From contig CM029122.1 of NCBI GenBank assembly GCA_016859345.1, forward strand, positions 24,250,575 to 24,314,574: a stretch of DNA of 64,000 nucleotides. The letters run 5' to 3'. The notes below the pieces were generated by a model, which saw only the letters and a list, made by a program, of their open reading frames with translations, was not told the DNA's origin and did not search any database. Within the stretch, counting starts at the first letter, position 1, and each line of letters begins with the position of its first letter. Made by a program: the position numbers and the translations under genes. Source of the DNA: Istiophorus platypterus (taxonomy: Eukaryota; Chordata; Actinopteri; Istiophoriformes; Istiophoridae). Positions 14,203 through 27,318 of this stretch are shown here, piece by piece.

Positions 14203-15155
14203 GTAAGACACTATTTTTGTGCTATATTATGATTTTGTATATTGATTATAAATACCATCCATATCTATATCTTTATTCAACTTTGTTTATATAGCACCAT
14301 ATCATAACAGACGTTATCTCAGGGCACTTTTCATATAGAACAGGTCTAGACCAGACTCTTTATAGTCATTATTTACAGAGACCGAACATTTCCCCCATGA
14401 CCAAGAACTTGATGACAGTGACAACAAAAAACTCACTTTTAACAGGTAGAGATATAACAGATCCTGGCTCATGGTGGGCGACCGTCTGCCTCGACTGGCT
14501 GGACAGAGAGAGAGAGAGAGAGAGAGGGGGGGAGGAGGGAGGTGAGAGGAGAGAGCATAGCATAATAATGGGACTAATAGCTATATATACTATTGTTATA
14601 ACAGGGCTAATAATATTACTAATAGGACTAAATGAAATGGTAACAGTAGTAATCATAATAATTAAAGCAGTAGGGGTTGATCAGGCTCATGGGGCAGTAG
14701 GTGGATCTGTCTGTCTGTCTGTCTGTCTTTGTGTCTGTCTGTCTATCTGTGTGTGTGTGTGTGTATTTATATATATGTGTATATTTATATGTGTACGTAT
14801 ATATGAATGTATATATGTGTGTATACATATGTATGCATGCATGTATATGTGTGTATATATACGTATGTATGTGTGTATATATTTTTGTATATATTCATTT
14901 TAATTTAATTTATATAGTGCCATATATATGTATATTTGTGTATATGTATATGCATATACATGTATTTATATATGTGTATACACATAGGTAAATGTGTATA
15001 TATGTATATGTGCATGTATGTGTATGTATGTATGTGTATGTATATAGGTGTGTGTGTGTGTGTGTGTATGTGTATATGCATATGTATATATTTGCGTATA
15101 TACACATATATCTACACATGTATAGATATGTGTATATATATATATATATATACAC

Positions 15156-15207
<52 letters not shown>

Positions 15208-16689
15208 GTGTGTATGTATATATGTGTATGTATAATTTTATATATATTAAGAATTTATCAATGAAAGGTTTCTCAAAGAGCAAAATTCTGCTTGATGACA
15301 TCTTTATGAGTTGAGTGATACATAAAATTAACACGGAAAATGCATGATGTAGTATTTGTGTGTAACAGTATATTTTGTTAAGATAGCCATGTCACAATTA
15401 TTAAACCCTGATATAATATTATTGTTTTTAAAGCTGTCTGACAGTTTTTATGGCCTTAAGTGGAGTTGAAACATAATAAAGCCTTTGGGAATTTTATAAT
15501 GATCCTTCATTTGCTTTAGCTGTGATGCATATATAAACCCCACCCATGAAGGTATTCATGGTGAGTTGCAATCATGGGAAAGACAATGGAGCTTCCACAA
15601 AAGCTGAGAGAGATTATTTCATCACACCTGAAGGGCCTTGGGTATAAGAAGATTTCCAAGAAATTTAAGATTCCAAGAGACACCATTGGGAGCATTATAA
15701 GGAAGTTTAAAACTTATGGAACAGCTGCAAACCTGCCTGGCGGTGGAAGAAAGCCCAACATTTCATCAAGGGCCCTTAACAACATAGCCTCAACAACTAA
15801 GAGAAACCCCTGTATGACTGCAAGACGCCTACAAGGTTACCTGATGAAGGCTGGTACAAGTGCTTCAGTTGTGCACTGAAATAAACAAGTATTTCATGGC
15901 CCGACTCCAAGACCCACTCCACTCTTGATCAAAAGGAACATCAAAAGTCAACCAGAATATGCCAAGAGGAATTTGGATAAGACTACAGAGTTTTGGGAGA
16001 CAGTTCTGTGGACTGATGAAACCAAATTGGAACTATTTGGACATATGGACCAGCAGTATATCTGGTGTGCGAAAGCCCAGGCTTATGACCAGAAGATGAC
16101 CATCCCCACAGTCAAGCTTGGACGTGGGTCATTGATGTTGTGGGGCTGTTTTTCTGCGGCAGGAACTGGCAATCTTGATCGTGTACCTGGAATCATGGAT
16201 TCCCAGAAATACCAGGCCATTTTAAAGAGGAATGTGATGCCTTATGTTGACAAATTAAACCTTGGTGATCATTGGACTTTCCAGCAAGACAATGAACCCA
16301 AGCACGCCTCCAAGATCCTGGGACATCCTGGAGTGGCCTTCTCAGTCACCAGATTTCAATCTGATTGAAAATTGAAAATCTTCGGTGGGATTTAAGGAAG
16401 TAAGTTGCAGCACGGAAGCCATCAAACCTTTGCAGGTGAAGAATGGGCAAAGTTTCCGACCGAGAGGTGTAAGAAGCTTGTCAGCACTTACCGAAAACGT
16501 TATAAAAGTTATAAAAGCTAAAGGATTCGCCGCAAAGTTAAGTCAACTGCTGTTATCAGAATAACTCAAAAAGTATCAATAAATATATTTTGTAGTTTAA
16601 TGATGTTTTTTGTCATTTATTGTCATTATCTTTCATCTACATCACTATAATGTCTTTTGAGGTGAGGGGGTTGAATATTTCTGATTGCA

Positions 16690-16722
<33 letters not shown>

Positions 16723-19700
16723 ACACGTGTGTATGTATGTATACACAAAAATAAAAACTTCACCAATGAAGGGTGTACTGACTTTTGTTGCATTTGTATT
16801 TTTTAATATTGACTTACTCAAGTGTTTCTTTTCTGTCTTCCTTGGCTCAGTTCTGCCCAGCCTTATTGATCGTTTGGGAGATGCCAAAGACCAAGTGCGA
16901 GATCAAGACCAAACACTGCTGCTAAAAATCATGGAACAAGCTGTCACCCCGCAGGTACCAGCACATAGTCAAACACACAAACATGCTCTTCTGTGCAAAG
17001 TAGTTTTCCTTGAGTTTAGGATTTCAGTGCACTGGCTGAATTAACTGTAAAGATGATAAATGTAAATTTGCTGCCAGTATTCTTTTTCTTATTATTTGTT
17101 GATGTTTACCTGAGTAAACATAAGTGCACAGTCTTAGTCCAAAATTTATTTGGTTCAGTTGTAGCCTTTTCTGTGTGGTTACACTCACCACTGAGCTGTT
17201 GTCATATATTTGAATCTAAAGCTTTGATATTTTTGATCCAACACAACCCACCCTTACTAGCTGATGGCTTGCTTTTAATATATCCATGGGAATAAAACAG
17301 TTGAGCTTAACTATAGGTATAGAAATACAATCAATGATATCAACAAATGGAGTGATTAACCCATCGATAATGGCCTTTAGGATAGCCAATTCTTTTTAAA
17401 GTACCTTTTGTACAGTAAATGGTTTAAGGTGTGATAAAAGTGATATGGATTGACATGCTATCAAACTAGGTACCATAAACATTACATTCCTATAATATGT
17501 TTTTGCAATTCATAACAACAACAATAAAATACTTGGCCATGTCTTGATACATACGCCAGCTGAAAAGTAAAAAGAAGTGGAAGTACAGGAATGCCAAACT
17601 AGGCTCAAAGTCATTTAAAAATGGCCCCACCATTACATAATTTTTCCATCTGAGAGCAGTGACAAGTTTAGCTTTAAATTGTAAATTGTAAAGCTAAGTA
17701 TGTTCTTTATTTTGGTTGCAATTATTTAAAAATCTAAGTGATCTTTATCAGGAATATTATATTTATTAAAAACAAAAATATTTATATTGTTGGCCAGTAT
17801 ATTGTTGCCAGATTTGTTTAAACCCTCGAATATCAAAATAAGTATCAGTCTCAAAAATACAGTATTGGTCAGCTCTGTTTTTTTGATGTGTCTTGTTGCA
17901 GTATGTATGGGACAGAATGCTTGGAGGCTTCAAACATAAGAACAACAGGACCAGAGAAGGAGTCTGCCTTTGCCTCATCGCCACATTGAACACGTGAGCC
18001 ATGCTGTATTAGTTGTCATTTGCATGCTCCTTGATATTATGTTGTCTTTCTAGTTGATGCTTTCGACAGTATTTCCATCTGTCTGTAATGTTTTTCATTT
18101 ATTTTTTGTAGAATGTAAAGGATTTTATTCTGTAAATTGGTTAAAATTACTTAAGCTCAGGACATGGAGTTACCTACTCTCCCTATGGGGAAATTAAGAA
18201 AAAAATATTATTAGGGTCCAAGCACTGCAGGGGCTGGAACTTTCTTGGATTTGTAAAAGTTGTTGTTGTTATTGTAATTATTATTATTTTTTATTATTGT
18301 TATTTATTCCCTGCTTAAGGTGTTTGGATCTCAGAAATGATAAGATATATAGAAAACAAATTAATCTGACTTTATTTTCATCTGAAATTCATCTGAATTT
18401 ATTTTCATCTGAGAGGTAAACTTGTAACAACAATTTTTACTTTTTTAGCTGATAAATTCTGAACCACAAGCAAAAACAAAATTATATCCAAAAATTATCA
18501 TCGGAAACCCAACCCCTCTGATCGTATGATTTTTTTGGCTTTTTAAAGGGGATTTATGTAAGTTTACTCTCCGACCAAACATGGTTTTGTGCTGGGACCG
18601 GATGGTGGTGATTGTTGCTAGCTAAGAGCTTCAAACATTGTTTGGTGGTGGGGTGAAGGTGTTGACTATGAAGCACAAGGTCCTGGGATCAAACACGGGG
18701 AGAGTGGTTAAGTTTTACCAAAGTCTTTATAGGCAAGTATTGTCACTCAGCATCCTAGCAATGCCTCAGGCAGTTAGTTCTAGCTATCAAGACGAGGCCC
18801 CTATCTAAATGAGTGGGGAGAGAGCCATTACTCTACTTTTAATGGTCAGTGTCTGTTAACTGCCATCTTCAGGTCTCCACAGATGTTCTATGGGGTTTAA
18901 GTCTGGGCTTTGGCTGGGCCACTCAAGGACATTCGGCAACTTGTGCCGAAGCCATTCAGGTGTTCTCTTGGTTGTATGCTTCAGGTCATTGTCCTGCTGA
19001 AAGGTGAACTGTCACCCCAGTCTCACGTATCGTACACTCTGGAGCGGGTTTTCTTCCGAGAACCCCTCTGGGTTTGGCTGTATTCATCTTTACGCAGTTT
19101 TGACCAGTCTCCCTGTCCCTGCTGCTAAGAAGCAAAACTCTTTCCATTTCACATTTATTGGGAAAACTCCAAGCTTTAGAAATGGTCAGAGTTTGTTGGA
19201 CTTCGTGGTTTTGGTTTTGTTCTGACACACAGAGGGACTTGTATATACAAGTTTTTGCCTCTCTAAACTATTCCTGTCAATTCTGTTTGACACAGCTGGA
19301 ATTGAAACAATTAAAGAATAGTTAAAGCGAACAGGATGAACCTGAAAACAATTTTGAGTGCCACAAGAAAGAGTCTGAATACATTTATAAATGAGAAATT
19401 TAGATTTGATTTTTAATAAATTTGCAAAAATTTCTAAAATTATGTTTTCACTTGTCACTGTCATTATAGGATGTTGTGTATAGATTGACAATAGTGGCAT
19501 TTTTATCCATTTAAAATTAAATCTACAACAAAATATATTGTAAAAAATGTGACGGGTTCTGAGCACTTTCTGAAGCCATTTTATATCCCCTTTGCTTGAT
19601 CCATTAATTTGACTAAGTTTTGACTAAGTTGGGCATATTTTTAATTTTTGTCTTCCAGATATGGAGCTCAAGGCCTGACCCTCAATAAAATTGTTCCCCA

Positions 19701-22700
19701 CATATGTAACCTCTTGGGGGACCCCACAAGTCAGGTATGCCTAATCCTACGTTTTCTTGATATACTTTGTTACTATTGGGAAAGTTGATTCTTAGTCTTA
19801 AAAGTCCTCAAAGTAGTTTGTGGAAATTTTGTGCTTTCATGGTTTTTTAATAGGTCTGGAGCCAAAATTATTAGTATTATTAATAGATTAACAGATGAGT
19901 TTATTGACATAATAATGCCAGTTTATTTTAATTTTTAATTTTTGCTTTTATTTGATAAATGTAATGCATGTTAATGTTTGATGGTTACAACCTCTCAAAT
20001 GTGAGGGTTTCATATCACTGTGACTTTTGTATCAGGGAGTGTTTCAGTGCATCTGATGAGTGGTAGATTTCCTCTCATATTCAGGCCCCGAAGAGACTTT
20101 GGCTTTGACGCTCCAGCCTCCCCCTAGGGGAAGAATTATATAGTGCAGCCTTAGGACAATATTGCCTGTCAGACAGACACTTTCTCACTAACAGTAGGAT
20201 CAAAGTCCCAACTTGATGCAAATTTTGCAAAGAAAAAAATGACAACTCTTAACAAAGTAAAAAATCTGTAAAGAAAATTTGAAAGAGAGACCAACATTTA
20301 ATTAGTTTGGAAATGATATTATGCGGTCTTTGATCTTCAGGTACGGGATGGAGCTATGAGCTCCTTGGTAGAGATCTACAGACATGTGGGTGAGAGGGTG
20401 AGGATGGATCTCAGCAAAAAAGGCCTGCCACAGTCACGGTATGACAATAGGAGGGTGCCAACCTGTCACTGACTGTCTCAGTATATCTGCCCCCTCCGTT
20501 CTTCCTTTTCTGTTTTTTACCTTTTCTTCTGTACTGATTATTTCCTCACTGCTTCATAATTAATAGTACAAAAACACATTAGTATACATGTGACAGTACT
20601 CTACAGGGTTTGGAGGAATTCCTCCCATGTTTAGACACAAAGAGGCAGAAGGTCACAACAGTCCATACATAGTACATACTAACTCTAGTGGCTAGGTAGT
20701 ATAGCTTTACAACACTATGACGGGAGTTTTACTAAATGCTTATTTCGGATAAAGGGTTATATCTGTCTGGTAAAAGACTTCCATGCAGGATGGTCCTGTG
20801 TGTCCTCACTTATGAATCCTCTGAGATCCCTTCCTGCTTCTTAATCCTTGCTCCTCAGAGCAGAAAAAAGAGCTTTGGGTGGAGGTCATTAAAGATTGAA
20901 AACTGGAATGATTTTAATTGAAGATTGAGGATTGAGGAATGATCAAATAAGGGAACTGAGGCCTACCTAAAGCTCCAGCTCTACATACTGTATGCCCATG
21001 GGACAATTACATAGGTGAAAAGGATACACTTATTTTCATTATATATAATGAAAATAAGGGATAAAAGTGATTTGAAACCTTCCATTCACTCATCTTAACT
21101 TTCATTTCTCCTAACCAAAATCTAACTGCTTTCCTGTAAAGGTCCTATGTATTTTTTTTTTTCTTTTGACCTTAGGTTCTGTATTCATGAGATGTATCAT
21201 GAGTCCTTATTTTCTAATCCACGCTCCTCAACTGTGTTTTGTTGGAGATCTTAGCATTGGTTAGCTATTTAGTTTTGCTATTATTTTTGTGTCTGGTAAA
21301 ACATCTGGCCCATCCAAAGTGGAATTAGAAGACACTGCTCTTTAACAAAACATTAATTTTTCTCAAATATATCTATTTTTTTATATTTTCTAACAAAAAT
21401 GCAAGGAATTTTTCAGATCTTTAGCTAACCTCAGTTGCATTGTCAACATTTCTCTAAGTATTTTTACAAAACAACGCAAAAGCATTGCAGTAAAATAAAA
21501 GATGGCTGCATATTGGGATGCTCATGTTAGAGCTGTTCTTTCTTATTGCTTATATAAAGCATATATCTTTGATTTTTAAGAAAGAAAAGCTGGTTTATGT
21601 ACTAAACTCAGTTAACTAAGAAGCTCCTTACTCAGGGGTTAAATGCTCTGATTAAGAGAAGGTCAAAGATGGTTACTGAGGTGAAGCCATTTCTGCTTCA
21701 CCTTCCATATTATCCAGATTATTTAAGATGTTAGGAATTTATTTCTATTCTTATCTCATGTACCTCAGTTTGCAGGGCTACTGTAAAACCTTATTTTAAT
21801 TTAGAGTGATATGTTCTTATCATTAAGTAGATTGTCAAGCAAATTTGAGCTGAACTGAATTTCACTAGATTGAGCAAGACGTTTTTCTCTTAGACTTAAT
21901 TTCATAGAAACCTCAGACTGCAAAAGTTACTTTATACTTATTTGTTATAAGCTGTATTGTTGTTGTTGTTTTCACATTCCAGCAAACATACAGTATTTTT
22001 TTGTTAACTACTTTCTCCTCTTTATCCTTTTTTACGTTGGACTAAATGTCTCAGCATTCCACCATCACTCTCTCCTCCCCCTTCTCCCTGGCCCTAGTGC
22101 CTGTTGGTCATCTATGTGGCAGTTTTGGACAGTGTCTATTTTGGTCTTGGCCACCCTGCTGCACAGAGCAGAAAGAGCTTCCCACCTCTGATTTGATGGA
22201 TGGTGCAGTCAGCAGGTCCAGGGTTCTTTTACTATCCACCGTTCTCTGCTCCGATCTTCTGACACTTTGTTTTTACTCCCCTTTTCTTTTTTCTTTTATT
22301 TCATATCCTTTCATATCCTTTCTTCTTCAATCATCACTTGTTTGTAGTTTAAAAACATCTTGCTCTTTTTCCACTTTCATAGGTTGAATGTAATCTTCAG
22401 CAAATTCGATGAAGTCCAAAGATCTGGAAACATGATCTCATCCTCTGGCTCAGGTGAGTTCAGTCCCTGTGTGTGTTATTATTAAAGCCTGCTGTTATAT
22501 CTTCTGTTTGATTTTGACTTTAACTATTTCACTTGTTTTTTATGTTGCATCCGGATACCTCTTTGACTTTTTGATATACATCCATGAACAAAACATATCC
22601 ACAGTATAAAATTAAACATATGCTGATCTCATTCAGAAATAGTCTTAAGATAGCAACAACATGTAATGTTTTTTTTTTTAATTTTTTTTATTTCACTGCT

Positions 22701-25700
22701 GGGTAGTTATGATCTCATTGCTCATGTCATTGTTTTTGTTGTTTACCTCCCCACTAACATTGAGCACAGTGGGAAATAGAGAGGAGGATGAGAAGATGCA
22801 CCATGAAAATAAGGGCTTCTGTAGTCTCAGTATAAAACTGTATGAACTGAAGACGGTTTTCTAGATCTGGAGCAGCTTGATTGTCAAATTCAAGAGTTAT
22901 CTGTGATGGCAGATGATGATTGAAGTAGCAGACTTCTTCATTTTCAAACTGCCTTTTCAGCCAGCTTTTTCTCTCCCGTATTACCATTCGTCTCTCCGTG
23001 ACACTCCATTTGTGTAAACTCCTTTTAGACTGTAATTTCTATGACGAGTGTGAGTGAATTGCTATATGTGTGGAGGAAGAGGAAAGGGTTGCGGGGCAGA
23101 TGGGACCTAGAGTAGATGAGTTTTCTCTACAGGAGGTTGGCATCCATCTGAGCTTTCAGATGTCCATCTGTGGAGCCAAAGAACAGAACAGACTTCCAAT
23201 TCCTGAAATAAACAGAAATAAACAGAAAACAGCATAATGAGATGAGGTGAGGTAGATGTTTGTTTCTCCATTTGTCCATTTTTGAATGTTGTATGTGTTA
23301 GTAGAGAGTAGAGATCAACCTCTGTGCAGGTGGAGTTGCTCCAACACCCTTACTGCTGACTCCATCCCTGTCCATTTACAGAGAGAACAGCTGAGCTGAG
23401 GAGAGTACCGTTAGACAGGGCTCAGAATTTCAAAACAGTCTGCATCATCCTCTCCTAGCTACCCCTCCACAGCTACCAACACAGCTCATGTACAACTTCA
23501 TTAATCAAGCCACCCATGCACAATACTGATGAACACTTTGTGCCGTAGGCCAGCTCAAAGAGCTCATAGTCGTTAAATGAATACCAAAGTTTTCTATCTT
23601 TGCATTTGTTGGGGATGATGGCAAAAGTTGAACAGCTGAAATAAATTTTTGTGTAAACAGGATTTTGTGTCGTCTTATACTGCATCTAATAAAAAAGCTG
23701 TCTCTATGTGTCTATCTGTTTTTATCTGCAGTTTATTTAGGAACATATTTTGATCTGACAGTATACTGTACCATAGATTTCCTCTTTATGGCAGCATCAA
23801 AGGAGCAGTCCACAGATTTTACACATGATGCTGAAATGTCAGATTTCACGAAGAATACTACTCAGCTTTACTACTCAGTTGCATACTGTCTGCTGTGTCT
23901 TTAAAGGAACTTTCTGAGAAGGGTAATAATGCCGATTATGTCATTGGGGTATTTAAGTTTGGGCTTAGAGAAAATCTTTTTTTTTTTTTTTTTTTTTTTT
24001 TGCAGAAAGCCTGTGTTACAAACTTGGAATGTGGAGCTGAAAGACATGGGCATTCACCAGGTAGCCAGGGTTTAACAAAAAACCCTTCTGAGTTGTATTA
24101 TGGGAAATGTAAAATCCCGTGTTTTTGGAGCTTAACCAATACTAGGGTTTTAAGTCAGGATATCAGGGCTTTGCAACTTTGATTTTGCTTGATTTGGCTT
24201 TGATTCTGCTTTGATTCTTTCCTCTCCTGTCTCCTGCATGTCCAGCAAATTTTTGCAAGGACACTAAATAACCAGTGTACCCTTTAAAGACAGTCTCATT
24301 GTTATCAATAATTATTTTATCAGTAAACCAGAGTATAGCAGATACTCTCAGCAAAAAATTTAGTAAATGACAATGAACAAATGACTTGATTTTTCTTTCT
24401 TTCAGCATATAATGCAAGTCCAAGAATTGTTTGTTTTTTCAGGAGACTCACAATTGAGATCAGGCTTAACTTTGTAGGAGATGTGAATTGACTCACTAAC
24501 TCATTTGACAGAGTTTAAAAAAAAAAAAATAATGATGCAGAATGTAAGTCTTGATGAATGAACAGATCTTTCTGCTATGCAGTTCCTCCCACGTAATCTC
24601 TGCTTATTTTAAGTTTGTCTTGAGCACAGTTGCTGAAAGTTTATTTGGAAAGCTAAGAGGAATAATCAAGCATGACTCATTTTGGCAGTTATTAAATAGT
24701 CAAAGTTACACATTAATCATAATCAGCCGCTTCGCTTGATAAGTCATTCACAGCTGCACTGAAATTGACTTTGTGACTGCAGATGATGGTTCATTTTATT
24801 AAAACCCATTTGCCTCAGAGGTGAGAAGGATGTTTGGTGTCAGTGTGGACAGGGAATGAGCTGCACTGTCACACATACATGCCTTTAAAATAAACTTAGT
24901 GTACTGAAGAGAGAGCAGTACTCACAAAAAGGAGGGGTTGTGTATGGTAAAAGTCATGAGCACTATATGATCAATTGTATCTAGACAGCTATATCCACCT
25001 ACTATGAGTAAAACTCTTAACATTGAACTGCTACTTTTGCAAGGGATTTAAATCGTGAAGGTCTTGACACAATGTCCCAAATCCTGTCTTGTCTCGAATA
25101 CTTGTAATACGTAAGCAGATCTATTTATGATTGAAATGGAGGCAGAGGGGTTTGGCTTTGCTGTTGTGGTGACACACAGGCTAGGAGGAAGAGAGAAGAG
25201 AGAAAGAGGAGGAGAGTGAGAGGTAGGGGTAGAGAGCAGAGAGATTGTAGAGCGAGAGACAGGAGAGGGGGAGGGAAGGAGGGATACAGAGCAAAACAAA
25301 GCAGCCATTTCTGTAGCACAATCAAGAGGTAAAACAGTGGGCAAAAGATATAGTGCAGAGACTATAGGGATAAGGAGAGCTGAGCTATCTGCTGGGTAGC
25401 ATCATTCCTCTCTGGCTTCAATTCTCAGGGCAGCTTTGCACCATGACAGCTGGAGAAGGTAAGACTGGAAATAGAATGGCTTTTCAGTTACTGAGGTCAG
25501 GTCACACGCATGTACCATACAGATTTGAATCGCATATATGTTATCCGTCTTCCTGCACGTGGAGGGGTGACAGAGCATTTGTTCGATAAGGAAAGAATAA
25601 CAGTTTTAACTCTTATGTAATCTTTCTTTTTTCTACTGCAAGCTGAAATTTGACTCAGTCCTGCTAAGTCATAAAGCTGGAAGAAGGAAGCACCTTCTGA

Positions 25701-27168
25701 ACTTTCCCATTGATACCTAAAGTCATAAGAGATTTTATTGCCCCTGATGCGAATTCACTGCTAGGTGGATATTTTACAGTCTTTCCAGCAAAGCAGTTAT
25801 GTTCTATTGCATGCCTCTTGTTTATCTCTGATTTGTCTTGCCTCCAGTCTCCTCTCAAGAGACCGTCACAGCAGTGCTCATTTTGCAGATAACGGCACAT
25901 ATATAGCTTATATGCTTTCTGGACTTAGTAAATTGAACATCAGGAATGCATTTTGCAACGTCTGTTTTCTGAATCTTAACTTTGTCTTCTTACCAATGAA
26001 TTAGAGGTTTTCAGCTGTCACTTTAAGAATATTCTTGCAAAGTATTGCTCTTATTACGAGCGTCTTACTGTAATATAAAGCAGTACATCTACAAACCTAA
26101 ATTAAAAGTGCACAGATCTTAGTAACAAGCACTTCATTAAGTTGATTAGCTGATGCAGCACTCTGAGTGTATATATATATATATATATACACATATATAT
26201 ATATATATATATAACTCATTGATGGTGATTCCAGAAGTATAGAGGAGAGTTTAACTATTAAATAAATAAATGCTAATCAGGGAGAACATGAATTCTACAT
26301 TTCTATAATCTTTATTACCTTACCACACATGTTTGTCTGTACAGAAAAGTATTGGTTATGCATCTGAAACAGACAAATGATTTTACTTCAGAGTAAGGAG
26401 TATCATTGCTGATTGCAAAGGGCAAAGCAACTAATGATTATTTTCATTATCAGTTAATCAATGAATGGTTTGCTCTGTAAAATGTCATCAAATAATAATA
26501 ATAACAAATAATAACAACATTTTAATCACGTAGGCTATATTCTATAGCTGTCTGTGGTTTTTTCTGACTAAACCATGGGGCACCTTTTATGATTGGCTTA
26601 ATCCCTGAGGCTTTATATATTGTGTTTATAATTGTGTGTGCAAACTGCCTTTCGGTGTCCCCAGTTCTGGTGATTTGCTGTTGCATAAAATTTTTGGACA
26701 TTGCAAGTCTGTCTTTTCCCCATAGTATAGCTGTGATGTACAGCACACAGAGCAGAGCAGATCTGCACTGGTAACCGTCAACCCCCTCTTCCCAGTATTT
26801 GTAGTGGTACACCTCCTCAGCCATTTTACTCAATTTAGGTTAATACAAATTCTTTTTGATCCTTTTTCATTTACATGATATCACAGATCCATATATAAAA
26901 GGAAAAATGACATGCTCACTGGTCCCTGGGGTTTTAAGAGTATCAAAGCGCAGTTCATGTGTCAACTAGGCCTGCTAGCCTCAAGGATTTGGGAGTGCCA
27001 ATGTGTCTGCATAGGTGCTTGAGCGCTGTGCGCTGAAAGTGTGTGACTGCTTGTTTGTGCAGTATTATGTTTTGCACCATATAGGAAATAGGTAACAACA
27101 GTGAGTGGGCAGGAGAAAGGAGGAATGAATCCAGAAGAAGGATTGCTCATTCTAAAAAAAATCCTTTT

Positions 27169-27233
<65 letters not shown>

Positions 27234-27278
27234 TCACACACACACACACTCACACACACACTCACACACACACACACA

Positions 27279-27318
<40 letters not shown>

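Noticed and set aside
14397..15334. Several long overlapping open frames on both strands
   Set aside because: Low-complexity Tyr/Val/Cys/His translations of the TG/TA microsatellite and the adjacent repeat.
25048..25344. 98-codon minus-strand frame rich in Ser/Pro/Leu
   Set aside because: Mirror of the purine-rich tract before alternative exon A; low complexity.
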